45,044 nt of DNA from Ruminococcus sp. (lineage in GTDB: Bacteria > Bacillota > Clostridia > Lachnospirales > Lachnospiraceae): NCBI GenBank assembly GCA_023663085.1, contig JAMPIB010000027.1:1-45044 (forward strand), in the 5' to 3' direction. This document shows positions 1-8,947 of the stretch, piece after piece (position 1 is the stretch's first letter; each line of letters starts with the position of its first letter). Position numbers and translations under genes: made by a program. Under the pieces are notes generated by a model. The model saw nothing but the letters and a program-made list of their open reading frames with translations, did not search any database and was not told where the DNA came from.

Positions 1-88
1 AGCTGCTGCGGCTTGAATTAAAGCGATAAATCAACTAACTTCGGAAAGATTCAATAAGTCCTTGACAAGTTGCAACAGGAAGTGCAGA

Positions 89-139
89 ATGACATGCAGG
101 GTTCCATATGGTACAATAAACGCAGGCTCGGCAGCCTGC
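89..139 (+). promoter_or_regulatory. Promoter followed by a hairpin leader element (copy 1)
   Basis: A -35 box ATGACA (89-94) and a -10 box TACAAT (112-117) are separated by 17 nt. A perfect 7-bp hairpin, GCAGGCT / AGCCTGC with loop CGGC (122-139), starts four bases after the -10 box, so the mRNA would begin at or in the hairpin. A second copy of the block, including the -10 region, lies at 38862-38912 before an unrelated gene. It should drive the lipoprotein at 200. Another TTGACA at 62-67 has only a poor -10 partner. Confidence 0.6.
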
Positions 140-199
140 ATTCTAAGAATTACTATGTAATAACAATAACGATGCGATGGAATGGAGACGCAATTATTC

Positions 200-2077
200 A
201 TGAAGAAAAAACGGATGATCAGCAGCATATTTCTCATATTGACACTGACATTATCGGCCGCATTAAGCGGATGCGGCCATACAGACCATGCAGACGGTGC
301 GGATACTGCCGATGGCACGAACCCTGCTGATCCGGCGGATTCTTTTGATACAGCGGCTTTTGATATTACTGCGCCGCCGGTCATAGAGTTATGCAATACG
401 ACAGACAATAAAAATTCTATCACTGTGCGGCCATGCGGATATACATGGACATATCTGGAGCCGGGCGATCTGGCAACGAGCGGTATCGCGGACAGTGCCG
501 ACCCTTTAACGGAAAATGCGCCCTGGGGTATATTGACCGTTCCGGATAATGGCACTGACGCTGGAGATTACACGATATCGGTGGCGGCGGAGCCGGACAA
601 GCTTGTGATAACGGCGTGGGACAGTTCATTTATTGGAAAAAGCAGCGCGGACACTCCGACGGCGGAAGGCTGCATTTATGACAGGGAAGAGTTGACGGCG
701 GCGGATTTCACAATACCGATACGACCGGGCAGAGTCTACGAGATCAGTTTGACATGGGATAAAGATAAGACAGAAGAAAACGGCTTTTACGGAATCGGCT
801 ATTATATTTTTATAACAGATGGAGAGATGGCGGCCGGACAGGAAAGTGGACTTAACGAAGAGGAAAAGACTCTGGAAGAGATCACGGGCGATGTGTATAC
901 GGAGCAGGTTGATGAACTTCCCGGTGTTATGATGCTCGTATCTTCCGTGAGTGCAAAAGGGGCGACAGTGACCTGCATGAACAGTACGGATAAGCAGATC
1001 ACATTCGGGGACGATTATGAATTGCAGGTATGGCAGGATAGGGATGGACAGAAACAGGGCGGATGGCATCAGGTGAAGTATATCCTTGACGATTATGCTT
1101 TTAACGCGGTCGGTTATGAACTGTCGCAGGATATGTCGCTTGACTGGAAGGTGGACTGGACATATTTTCACGGTATCCTGCCCGCCGGAAAGTACCGTAT
1201 TACGAAATCTGTTTTGGATTTCCGGGGAACGGGAGATTTTACCAAGTATAATCTGGCGGCGGAGTTTACGATCCTGACCGATGAAGAGAACGAAGAACTG
1301 AACGAAGCAAATGAGGAAACATTTCAAAAAGCTGTCGAGACTTTTGGTCTGAAAGAAGCAGAGGCGGCGGATTACTTTCGGATGCTTTGTGACGATGGGG
1401 TGATTCAGAATGGCGTCATGGAACTTAGCGGACTGGCAATGAGCGATTTTGACCAGAATGGTCAAGAGGATGTCGCAGTCATGGTGCAGGCATCTGAATT
1501 GAAATATTTGTATGGGACAGGCTGTCTGTATTTTTATATGAATGGAGAGGAACCCTGCCGTTTTTATGATGAGGATTTTCCTTTTTACTTTTTAATGGGT
1601 ATATCCGCCGCTGATCTGGATCACGATGGGAATACAGAAGTCGTTTTTGGCGCATGTGGAACGGGAAACGGCGGAACAGGTGACTGGCACAATCGTATAT
1701 TGAAGTATAAGGGCCATACTATGGAAAGAATGCTGATCCCTTCCGAACTACAGGATGAGGACGGCTTTATCACAGTTGATGTTACAAAAGAAGAACAGGA
1801 GAATACCTACAGGGCAGGTTGTGCTTATCTGAATGATGAAATTGTGTTTAAGGCTCATAATCTGGAGGGGGATTATGGCGGCGGCGGGAGTAACTGCCGG
1901 GGTTTTTACGATGTACATTGTGTAGAGTACGGCGATGGATATGCTTTGCAGGCGTCGGAGTATCTATACGGCGAGGGCGGGATCGCACACGGCGTAGCGG
2001 ATGTGAAGTTTCTGATCGTGTGGGATGAAAGTGGAAACAGTCATGTTGAGAAATGGTGGATAGAGCCTTATGAGTAA
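200..2077 (+). CDS. Predicted surface lipoprotein with Asp-rich calcium-type loops
   Basis: Encodes about 625 residues starting MKKKRMISS. An in-frame ATG at 182 exists, but GGAG at 184-187 favours the start at 200. A basic N-terminus and a hydrophobic stretch end in a lipobox (LSGC), so the protein should be exported and lipid-anchored to the outer membrane face. The middle is acidic and low in hydrophobics. Near residues 410-430 and 470-490 are two segments (DFDQNGQEDV and DLDHDGNTEV) that look like EF-hand/FG-GAP-type calcium loops. I do not recognise the family and assign no enzymatic role. It is transcribed alone from the leader promoter upstream and followed by a strong terminator. Confidence 0.8.
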   Translation: MKKKRMISSIFLILTLTLSAALSGCGHTDHADGADTADGTNPADPADSFDTAAFDITAPPVIELCNTTDNKNSITVRPCGYTWTYLEPGDLATSGIADSADPLTENAPWGILTVPDNGTDAGDYTISVAAEPDKLVITAWDSSFIGKSSADTPTAEGCIYDREELTAADFTIPIRPGRVYEISLTWDKDKTEENGFYGIGYYIFITDGEMAAGQESGLNEEEKTLEEITGDVYTEQVDELPGVMMLVSSVSAKGATVTCMNSTDKQITFGDDYELQVWQDRDGQKQGGWHQVKYILDDYAFNAVGYELSQDMSLDWKVDWTYFHGILPAGKYRITKSVLDFRGTGDFTKYNLAAEFTILTDEENEELNEANEETFQKAVETFGLKEAEAADYFRMLCDDGVIQNGVMELSGLAMSDFDQNGQEDVAVMVQASELKYLYGTGCLYFYMNGEEPCRFYDEDFPFYFLMGISAADLDHDGNTEVVFGACGTGNGGTGDWHNRILKYKGHTMERMLIPSELQDEDGFITVDVTKEEQENTYRAGCAYLNDEIVFKAHNLEGDYGGGGSNCRGFYDVHCVEYGDGYALQASEYLYGEGGIAHGVADVKFLIVWDESGNSHVEKWWIEPYE

Positions 2078-2100
2078 AAAGAATAAATGACAAAAATATT

Positions 2101-2131
2101 GTCCCGGTCTTTTTGGCTGGGACGTTTTTTT
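2101..2131 (+). terminator. Rho-independent terminator after the lipoprotein gene
   Basis: GTCCC and GGGAC arms (2101 to about 2123), extended by partly paired inner bases, are followed by a run of seven Ts. Confidence 0.85.
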
Positions 2132-2190
2132 GATTTCAGCCGTCTAATGAATAGAGACAGATAAATACAAAAGGAGATGGAAACCTGCCA

Positions 2191-2694
2191 ATGGATGATT
2201 TAGTAAAGCGTGCACAGCAAAAAGACGCGGATGCGTTTGGCGAACTGATGCAGGCGCAGATGCAGAATATGTATAAGACTGCGAGGGCGATGCTCCGGAA
2301 TGATGAAGACGCGGCGGACGCCATATCCGAGACGATCCTTATCTGCTGGGAAAAAATGGAGCAGCTGAAGAAAGCGGAATTTTTCAAAACATGGATGACG
2401 CGCATCCTCATCAACGAGTGCCATGATATTTTAAGACAGAGAAAAAGAGTCGTTCCGGCTGAGAAAATTGAGGAAGTTTTGGAAACCGTTGATGAATATG
2501 AAAACATTGAGTGGCTGGAAACACTGAAAGGGTTGGATGAGAAGTACCGGCTGGTGGTGATCTTATATTATGTAAACCAATTAAAAACAACGGAGATCGC
2601 TTCTGTTTTACATATGCCTGTCAGTACAGTCAGGACAAGGCTTGCCAGAGGCCGGGAACAGATGATGCGGTTATATGATGTAAAAAGAGTGTAG
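2191..2694 (+). CDS. ECF-type RNA polymerase sigma factor
   Basis: A 167-residue sigma-70-family protein of ECF size. Region 2 spans roughly residues 5-75 (DADAFGELMQ, then the aromatic-rich FFKTWMTRILINECHD segment used in promoter melting). Region 4 spans about 105-160 and has a helix-turn-helix, LKTTEIASVLHMPVSTVRTR, for -35 recognition. An AGGAGA precedes the ATG by about 12 nt. The next gene is a membrane protein of the DUF4179 kind, 30 nt downstream of this stop, the usual arrangement of an ECF sigma with its membrane anti-sigma. The pair probably responds to envelope stress; the signal is not visible. Confidence 0.9.
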   Translation: MDDLVKRAQQKDADAFGELMQAQMQNMYKTARAMLRNDEDAADAISETILICWEKMEQLKKAEFFKTWMTRILINECHDILRQRKRVVPAEKIEEVLETVDEYENIEWLETLKGLDEKYRLVVILYYVNQLKTTEIASVLHMPVSTVRTRLARGREQMMRLYDVKRV

Positions 2695-2723
2695 GCATGC
2701 AAATAAGAAAGGGAAAAGAAGAT

Positions 2724-3920
2724 ATGAAAGAAAAGGAAATTATTAAAAGTTTACAACAAGACATTGTAATCCCTGATATTGTACAGAAAAAAGCTGATCT
2801 GGCATTAAAAAAAATAAATAACGAGAGTAAAATGATCGTGCTGCGTTCCCGGAAAAGAAAATGGAAAACGATGTGGATTGCGGCTACCGCGGCGGTGCTT
2901 GCGCTGGGCACGACCGTATGCGCGGCAGTCTATATGTATCAAAGTAAGGGGCTGAAAGCCGAATTGCAAATGACGCCGGAGGATAAAGTTCTTTTGGAGA
3001 AAAGCGATTACATGGCCTCGATAGTGGATGAGACTGATACGCATGAAAGTATTACGGCAGAAGGGATTACGGTCACGCCGTTACAGATGATCGTGGACGA
3101 GAGATTTGCCTGGCTTTCTTTTAAAGTAGAAGGGTATGATCTGGAAGAAGGTGAGGAACCGTGGTTTGATACAGTCAATATCGTGGTGGATGAGGATGAA
3201 GAAGCTGTCATTTCTTATTTCAGCAGTTTCTACGATGGTCTTATGCTGGATGAAAACAGAAACTTTATCTATGAAGATGGCACTCCGGCAACGGACACGC
3301 AGGGCAATCTTGTCATGAAATACGTGGATGAAGAAGGGTGTATGGAGTATATCATCCAGATCAATGGCACACATTATGAGAGAGGACTGGTCGGCGCTTC
3401 GCTTCATGTTACCTTTGCGGGTCTGGGGACTGTAGATAAGGCGGAATTTACGCCGGATATTGATGCCGCGTGGGAATTTGATATGGAGTTAAAAGGTTCG
3501 GATGAAGTCAGGAAGGCGGCGCTTTCGGCCCCTCTGGGAGATAGCGGGGCAACGGTTACTTATGCGGAAATTTCGCCGATCTCCATATATGTGAATTATG
3601 ATTTTCTTTTGCAAAGAGAAGAAATTGAGGCGGAAAAAGACGGAGAGACCATTACGACCACTACGTTTGTAGAAGCGCCCGATATCGAGGGAGTCCGCTT
3701 AAAAGACGGTACGCTGGTGACGGGAATTACGGATGGCGGAAGTGTGGGATACGCTGATTCCAGTGAAACGCTCTATACGGCGTCCTATGCGTTCTCACAG
3801 GTTATTGATACAAAAGAGATTGATGCGCTGCTATTCGTTAAAACCATGCCGGAAGTGGAAGAGGATGGAAGATACGGAGCGTGGAGGGAAGAGAATTTTT
3901 ATATCGTGCCGATCGAGTAG
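2724..3920 (+). CDS. DUF4179-type membrane protein, probable anti-sigma factor
   Basis: About 398 residues from ATG 2724, which has the purine-rich site AAAGGGAAAAGAAG before it; an upstream ATG at 2697 lacks a good site. A basic cytoplasmic N-terminal part of about 45 residues could hold the sigma factor. One membrane span follows (MWIAATAAVLALGTTVCAAV, about residues 50-70), then a large extracytoplasmic domain rich in acidic residues and beta-type patterning, as in DUF4179 proteins encoded next to ECF sigmas. The role as anti-sigma is inferred from topology and gene order, not from a canonical zinc anti-sigma motif, which is absent. Confidence 0.75.
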   Translation: MKEKEIIKSLQQDIVIPDIVQKKADLALKKINNESKMIVLRSRKRKWKTMWIAATAAVLALGTTVCAAVYMYQSKGLKAELQMTPEDKVLLEKSDYMASIVDETDTHESITAEGITVTPLQMIVDERFAWLSFKVEGYDLEEGEEPWFDTVNIVVDEDEEAVISYFSSFYDGLMLDENRNFIYEDGTPATDTQGNLVMKYVDEEGCMEYIIQINGTHYERGLVGASLHVTFAGLGTVDKAEFTPDIDAAWEFDMELKGSDEVRKAALSAPLGDSGATVTYAEISPISIYVNYDFLLQREEIEAEKDGETITTTTFVEAPDIEGVRLKDGTLVTGITDGGSVGYADSSETLYTASYAFSQVIDTKEIDALLFVKTMPEVEEDGRYGAWREENFYIVPIE

Positions 3921-4067
3921 GGGAGTATTTTTGTTGATGTCTGGCTGGGAATATTATATAATTTGTCTATTGATCCGAATACTTTACACATGAGTAACCC
4001 TTAGCTTTAAGCCGGGGGAGAAAATCAGCAGGAACGTTTAAGACATAGAAAAGGCAGGAATACAATA

Positions 4068-4925
4068 ATGAATACAGGAAAAAAAGAGCAAAATCTGACA
4101 GATGCTCTGTTTGCGATGTTAAAAAAGGATTCCCTTGAATATCCATATCAGGATCTTGCGGTGGCGGACCGGGAGGAAGAGAAGAAAATGGCAATCCGCT
4201 CGCTTATGAATGTCCGTATGCCGAGGGAAATCCCTAAAGAACTCCTAGACTTGCAGGATGAATACTTGCAGGAAGAGCTGTTGGTTAAAGAAATTGTGTC
4301 GGTATTTGATATCAGGACAATTAAAGAGGCATATGGCAGCAGTCTGCCGAATGCGGATAAAATAGCCATCTGGCAGGGCGATATCACGCGGTTAAAGATT
4401 GGAGCAATCGTGAATGCCGCCAATTCACAGATGCTGGGGTGTTTTGTGCCCTGCCACAGATGTATCGACAATGCGATACACAGCGCGGCCGGCATGCAGC
4501 TTCGCGCCGAGTGCGACCAGATCATGAAGGAGAGGCGGATACGCTATGGCAGGCGGTATGAGGAACCGACAGGAACCGCTGTTTTGACCAGAGCCTATAA
4601 TCTGCCCTGCGATCATGTCATCCACACGGTCGGCCCTATCGTATATGGCGGCTTAAACGAGACGCATTGTCAGGATTTAAAAAACTGCTACGGGAACGTT
4701 TTGCGCTGTTGTAAAGAAAACGGCATAACGACCGTGGCTTTCTGCTGTATTTCCACGGGCGAATTTCATTTTCCGAATGATACCGCGGCACAGATCGCCA
4801 TAGAAACCGTGACAGACTTTCTGAAAACAGACGGCGGCTGTATGGAACGGGTTGTATTTAATGTTTTTAAGGACAGCGATCTGGAGATTTACCGGCGGAA
4901 GATAGCGGAGGCTGGGTTCGCGTAA
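4068..4925 (+). CDS. Zinc-type macrodomain protein-ADP-ribose hydrolase
   Basis: 285 residues. After an N-terminal helical extension of about 95 residues comes a macrodomain: IWQGDITRLKIGAIVNAANS at about 101-120 (adenine and ribose binding), then GCFVPCHRCIDNAIHSAAG with Cys125, Cys129, His130 and Cys132, the metal-ligand block of the Zn-dependent subgroup known from Streptococcus and Staphylococcus. The later VIHTVGPIVYGG and CCISTGEFHFP segments form the phosphate loops. The family removes ADP-ribose from protein side chains. In pathogens it accompanies a SirTM and a lipoylated GcvH-like protein; neither is present here, so the target is unknown. AGGCAGG lies upstream of the start. Confidence 0.88.
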   Translation: MNTGKKEQNLTDALFAMLKKDSLEYPYQDLAVADREEEKKMAIRSLMNVRMPREIPKELLDLQDEYLQEELLVKEIVSVFDIRTIKEAYGSSLPNADKIAIWQGDITRLKIGAIVNAANSQMLGCFVPCHRCIDNAIHSAAGMQLRAECDQIMKERRIRYGRRYEEPTGTAVLTRAYNLPCDHVIHTVGPIVYGGLNETHCQDLKNCYGNVLRCCKENGITTVAFCCISTGEFHFPNDTAAQIAIETVTDFLKTDGGCMERVVFNVFKDSDLEIYRRKIAEAGFA

Positions 4926-4942
4926 AAAAAGGTTTTAAACTA

Positions 4943-5002
4943 TTGACAAAGCTGGATAAGCGTGGTAATTTATCTTTATACAAAAGTTAGTTAAAACTAA
5001 CT
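4943..5002 (+). promoter_or_regulatory. Promoter with palindromic operator for the ABC exporter
   Basis: TTGACA (4943-4948), 17 nt, then a weak TAATTT (4966-4971). Just downstream, where transcription would start, is an inverted repeat AGTTAGTT-AA-AACTAACT (4985-5002) with perfect 8-bp arms. Symmetry and position fit a repressor operator, for example of the TetR class. No TetR gene lies within the window. Confidence 0.65.
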
Positions 5003-5094
5003 AAAGTAAAATACCAACACAACTCATATCAGTTACGGATGACCTCGAAACCCTGACACCATCCGTACACTGATTAATTTAAAGGAGAAAACCC

Positions 5095-5811
5095 ATGTCA
5101 GAAGAAGAAAAAAGATTTCTGGAAATTGTAGATTTAAAAAAAGGATTCGGCAGCGGCGACACCAGACAGGAAGTGCTCTGCGGCATGAATTTTTCGGTAG
5201 CCAAAGGAGAATTCTGCGTACTTCTCGGCCCTTCCGGTTCGGGCAAGTCTACGCTGTTAAATATCATCGGCGGGATAGACAGCGCCGATTCAGGATACAT
5301 ATCCATAAACGGCGATAAACTTAAGGATTTGGGGGAAAAGAAGCTGACGCAGTACCGGAGAAGTCATTTAGGATATGTTTTCCAGATGTATAACCTGATC
5401 GGGAATCTGAATGTCAAGGAAAACATTGAGGTCGGCGCCTATCTGTCGGAATCGCCGCTGGATATCGATGAACTTCTTAATACGCTCGGTCTTTACGATC
5501 ACCGCTACAAACTGCCCAACCAGCTTTCCGGCGGGCAGCAGCAGCGCGTTTCCATCGGCCGGGCGATCGTCAAAAATCCGGATATCCTGCTCTGTGACGA
5601 ACCAACGGGCGCGCTCGATTATAAGACGTCGAAGGAAATCTTGAAACTGATCGAAGACGTCAACGCGAAATACGGCAATACCGTTATCATGGTCACACAC
5701 AACGAAGCCATCAGAAATATGGCGGATCATGTGATTAAGCTGCGTGATGGCAGGGTGCGTCATAACGATATTAATACGAACAAGATTTCAGCGGATGAGC
5801 TGGAGTGGTAA
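5095..5811 (+). CDS. ABC transporter ATP-binding protein (MacB/LolD-like class)
   Basis: 238 residues with every ATPase motif: Walker [10 protein letters not shown] (45-53), Q-loop in VFQMYN (95-100), signature LSGGQQQ (144-150), Walker B ILLCDEP (164-170) and switch His in VTHN (200-203). The DEPTGALD sequence and size match the ATPases that pair with FtsX-type permeases in lipoprotein or peptide export and bacitracin-type resistance. The permease gene starts about 48 nt downstream and the pair shares the operator-bearing promoter at 4943. AAAGGAG precedes the ATG. Substrate not predictable. Confidence 0.92.
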   Translation: MSEEEKRFLEIVDLKKGFGSGDTRQEVLCGMNFSVAKGEFCVLLGPSGSGKSTLLNIIGGIDSADSGYISINGDKLKDLGEKKLTQYRRSHLGYVFQMYNLIGNLNVKENIEVGAYLSESPLDIDELLNTLGLYDHRYKLPNQLSGGQQQRVSIGRAIVKNPDILLCDEPTGALDYKTSKEILKLIEDVNAKYGNTVIMVTHNEAIRNMADHVIKLRDGRVRHNDINTNKISADELEW

Positions 5812-5859
5812 GGGGCATGATCGCAGAAAGGCAAGTGTGAAAAAGCATATAAGAAAGAT

Positions 5860-8742
5860 GTGGACAAAGATATGGATAAATATACGAAAAAAATCAGAAA
5901 CCCGCTTAGAAAACGGATTCCCAGAGAAATAAAAGGTGATTTCAAGAAATATCTTCTCGTAAGCCTGTTTTTGATCCTGACGATCGGTTTCGTGTCGGGG
6001 ATGTATGTTGCCAACGGCAGCATGATGAAGGCGGCGGAGGAAGGTGTTTCCCTATATAAACTGGAAAGCGGGCATTTTGAATTGCAGGATGAAGCAAAGG
6101 AAGGGCTGCTTACAGCGCTCCGGTCGGGAGAAAAAGCGGATATCAGACAGTATTATCTGGATAAAGCCAGAGAAGAACTGGATGAAAAATTCGAGGAGGA
6201 ATTTACAGAAAAATTCACGGAAGAATTTACACAGGAATTTACAGAGGAGTTTGCATGGGAATTTACCAATCAGTTTGACGAAGTATTTGCCTCGCAGTTT
6301 GAAGCGGCTTCTTTTGCCCTGGAGTTTGAAGCGGCTTTTATAGAACAGATAAAAGCGGCTTTGGCGGCGCAGGGAGTGGATGAAACGATGATGGAGGCGA
6401 TGCTTCCAGCCGCGCTGGAGCAGGCGAAAGAGACAGGACAGTATCAGAATGTCTATGACGAAGCGTATTCAGCAGCCTATGATGCCGCTTATGCCGAGGC
6501 TTATCAGCCGGCCTATGATGAAGCTTACCAGGCAGCCTACGACGAAGCTTATGATGAGGCCTATGACGAAGCCTACGATAAAGCCTGGGGAGAGATTCAG
6601 GAAGAGATCGACGAAAAGTATGCGGAGGCGGAAGAAGAATATGAACTGAACGACCCTGATTTTAAGGCCGTTCCCGTAAAAATATATGAGAATTTCTATA
6701 GAAATGAGGAAGAGGATAACGATAACGACGGCACAGCTGACGGAACGGTACGGGTCTATGCGAAGACGGAAGATATCAATTTGGCCTGCCTCATGGAAGG
6801 CGCTTTTCCCATGACAGAAGATGAAATCGCCATCGACCGTATGCACGCCGATAATGCCGGGATCGAAGTCGGAGAAGACATCACTGTCGGCGGACAGTCC
6901 TATCGGGTGGTCGGACTGATATCTTATGTAAACTACTCGACGCTTCATGAAAAAAATACCGACTTGATTTTCGACGCTTTGAAATTCAATGTGGCGATGG
7001 TAACAGAAGACGGCTTTAAACGTCTGAGCGCGGATATCCACTATGCTTACGCATGGCAGTATGAAAAAGAGGCGGCGGATGAAGTGGAGGAAAAGGCGCT
7101 TGCGGATGACTTTTTAAAAATCCTGCTGACACAGAGCGTGGCGGCCGACAATGAAATAGAAGATTTTCTTCCGCGCTATGCGAACGCGGCCATTCATTTT
7201 GCAACGGATGACATGGGGTCTGATGAAGCGATGGGCAGCGTGCTGCTAGATATTCTGATCGTTATCATAGCCTTTATCTTTGCCGTTACCATCAGCAATA
7301 CCATCACCAGAGAGTCGCAGACGATAGGAACGCTGCGCGCGTCCGGTTATACCAGAGGGGAACTGATCAGACATTATCTTTCCATGCCGCTCATCGTGAC
7401 GCTGGCCGCGGCGGGAATAGGAAATATTCTCGGCTATACGCTGTTTAAGAATGTCGTAGTCTCCATGTATTATAACAGTTACAGTCTGCCGGCCTATGAA
7501 ACGATATGGAACCCTGACGCTTTTTTCAAGACGACGATCATTCCGTTTCTATTGATGTTTGTGGTCAATCTGGCGGTCATTGTCCGGATGATGCGGCATA
7601 CGCCCTTGCAGTTTTTGCGCCATGATCTGAAAAAAACAAAGCGTAAACGGGCCATGCGCCTTCCCAAATGGAAATTTTTCAAGAGATTCAGACTGCGCAT
7701 CATGTTACAGAATATTCCTAATTATGCGATTCTCTTTTTCGGTATCTGCTTCGTGATGGTGATGCTGGCTATGGCGATCGGCATGCCGGAGACGCTGGCC
7801 TTTTATAAGGATAACGCAGAAGATATGATGTTTGCGAAATACCAGTATGTGCTGAAATCCTATGAGGATGAAGACGGTAAGGTGACCAGCACCGCAAATC
7901 AGGAGGCCGAACCGTTTGGTATGTATTCTTTGCAGAGAAAAAGCGAGGCGATGGATGAGGAAATTTCCGTATATGGAATAACCGATAACAGCAGTTATGT
8001 AGAAATTGCCGGTTTGGCAGCGCTTGCCAAAGACGAAGTCTATGTTTCGCAGTCTTTTGCCGATAAATACGGACTGGCGGCGGGCGATACGGTTACTCTG
8101 GATGAAAAATATGAGAAGAAGCAGTATCAGTTCAAGGTGGCCGGCATTTATGATAAAAGCCTGAATATCACGGTCTTCATGCCGATAGAGAATTTCAGGG
8201 AAGTTTTTGAACTGGATGAAAACGCGTTTAGCGGCTATATGTCGGATTCGGAGATCACGGATATCGAAGAGGAAAACATTGCGACGGTCATTACCAAACG
8301 GGATATCACCAAGATGTGCGACCAGCTGGATCACTCTATGGGCGCTTATATGCAGTATTTTCAGATTTTGTGCATCCTTTTATCGGCGGTACTGATCTAT
8401 CTGCTGACGAAGATCATTATTGAAAAAAATGAAAACGCGATTTCCATGACGAAGATATTGGGATATGAGAACCGGGAAATAGCGGGACTTTATCTTCTTT
8501 CCACGACAATCGTCTTAGTGATAGCGGATGCGCTCGGCGCATTGATAGGAAGCTGTGTGATGGGGCAGGTCTGGAAAGAGATCATGTCCACGTACAGCGG
8601 CTGGTTTGAATTTGTCATGAAGCCGGGCGGATATGTGAAAATGTTCGTGTTTGTATTGATCGGCTATCTGATCGTCATGTATTTTGATTTTAAGCGGATC
8701 AAGAGGATACCTATGGACGAGGCGCTGAAAAATATGGAGTAA
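5860..8742 (+). CDS. FtsX-family ABC permease with four-residue repeat tracts
   Basis: About 960 residues from GTG 5860, or 956 from ATG 5872; the site is weak for both. One membrane span (about 31-50) is followed by a roughly 400-residue outer domain, then three spans around an FtsX-like core (start LLDILIVIIAFIFAVTISNT), a second span near YAILFFGICFVMVMLAMAIG, another outer domain, and three C-terminal spans. The first outer domain contains two low-complexity tracts: an x-EF-x repeat at residues 111-160 and a Y-D/A-E/A-A repeat at 199-243, both with a four-residue period, flanking an Ala-rich helix. This is longer than ordinary MacB-like permeases. It should pair with the preceding ATPase to move or sense a ligand at the membrane. 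Confidence 0.88.
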   Translation: MDKDMDKYTKKIRNPLRKRIPREIKGDFKKYLLVSLFLILTIGFVSGMYVANGSMMKAAEEGVSLYKLESGHFELQDEAKEGLLTALRSGEKADIRQYYLDKAREELDEKFEEEFTEKFTEEFTQEFTEEFAWEFTNQFDEVFASQFEAASFALEFEAAFIEQIKAALAAQGVDETMMEAMLPAALEQAKETGQYQNVYDEAYSAAYDAAYAEAYQPAYDEAYQAAYDEAYDEAYDEAYDKAWGEIQEEIDEKYAEAEEEYELNDPDFKAVPVKIYENFYRNEEEDNDNDGTADGTVRVYAKTEDINLACLMEGAFPMTEDEIAIDRMHADNAGIEVGEDITVGGQSYRVVGLISYVNYSTLHEKNTDLIFDALKFNVAMVTEDGFKRLSADIHYAYAWQYEKEAADEVEEKALADDFLKILLTQSVAADNEIEDFLPRYANAAIHFATDDMGSDEAMGSVLLDILIVIIAFIFAVTISNTITRESQTIGTLRASGYTRGELIRHYLSMPLIVTLAAAGIGNILGYTLFKNVVVSMYYNSYSLPAYETIWNPDAFFKTTIIPFLLMFVVNLAVIVRMMRHTPLQFLRHDLKKTKRKRAMRLPKWKFFKRFRLRIMLQNIPNYAILFFGICFVMVMLAMAIGMPETLAFYKDNAEDMMFAKYQYVLKSYEDEDGKVTSTANQEAEPFGMYSLQRKSEAMDEEISVYGITDNSSYVEIAGLAALAKDEVYVSQSFADKYGLAAGDTVTLDEKYEKKQYQFKVAGIYDKSLNITVFMPIENFREVFELDENAFSGYMSDSEITDIEEENIATVITKRDITKMCDQLDHSMGAYMQYFQILCILLSAVLIYLLTKIIIEKNENAISMTKILGYENREIAGLYLLSTTIVLVIADALGALIGSCVMGQVWKEIMSTYSGWFEFVMKPGGYVKMFVFVLIGYLIVMYFDFKRIKRIPMDEALKNME
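6190..6588 (+). repeat. Coding tandem repeats, period 12 nt (two tracts)
   Basis: Within the permease gene, 6190-6339 encodes repeats of the type TEEF and 6454-6588 encodes repeats of the type YDEA. Synonymous codons vary between units (tatgatgaa, tatgacgaa, tacgacgaa), so the repeats are old enough to have diverged and are unlikely to be an assembly artefact. An aromatic residue every fourth position would put one hydrophobic stripe on a helix. Confidence 0.8.
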
Positions 8743-8751
8743 AGAGAGGGG

Positions 8752-8780
8752 TTGTTTTCCTGTCGGAATCTGTCTATAAT
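8752..8780 (+). promoter_or_regulatory. Promoter-like sequence in the 8743-8947 intergenic region
   Basis: TTGTTT (8752-8757), 17 nt, then TATAAT (8775-8780). It lies 168 nt before the nuclease gene. The rest of the gap is AT-rich with GTGTGACA occurring twice (about 8814 and 8921), which may be binding sites. I see no clear terminator for the ABC genes here. Confidence 0.5.
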
Positions 8781-8947
8781 GGAATCAGAAGATAAACATG
8801 GTCTATAAAGCCGTGTGACACTTTTTTGGATACATAATGGGCAAACCTTGAATTTATAAGGGTTAAAAACACGAAAAAAACCTGTAAAGGGACTATATGT
8901 TATTTATTATAAATAGCGTAGTGTGACAGGCTGGGAGGAGAGCGGGT

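Noticed and set aside
70-330. Small plus-strand frame over the leader hairpin, with a short peptide similar to one at 38864
   Set aside because: The similarity is explained by the conserved DNA hairpin; the frames differ beyond it and neither has a good ribosome site.
626-1465. Long minus-strand open frame opposite the lipoprotein gene
   Set aside because: No ribosome site or recognisable domain; it lies wholly opposite a convincing exported protein, so it is a shadow frame.
5368-5763. Minus-strand open frame opposite the ABC ATPase
   Set aside because: Antisense shadow of conserved ATPase motifs.
7705-8334. 209-codon minus-strand frame opposite the permease
   Set aside because: No start site or homology; antisense of membrane-coding sequence gives hydrophobic open frames.
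8811-8830. GTGTGACAC followed by six Ts as a terminator of the ABC operon
   Set aside because: The stem is only about four base pairs and lacks a proper loop.
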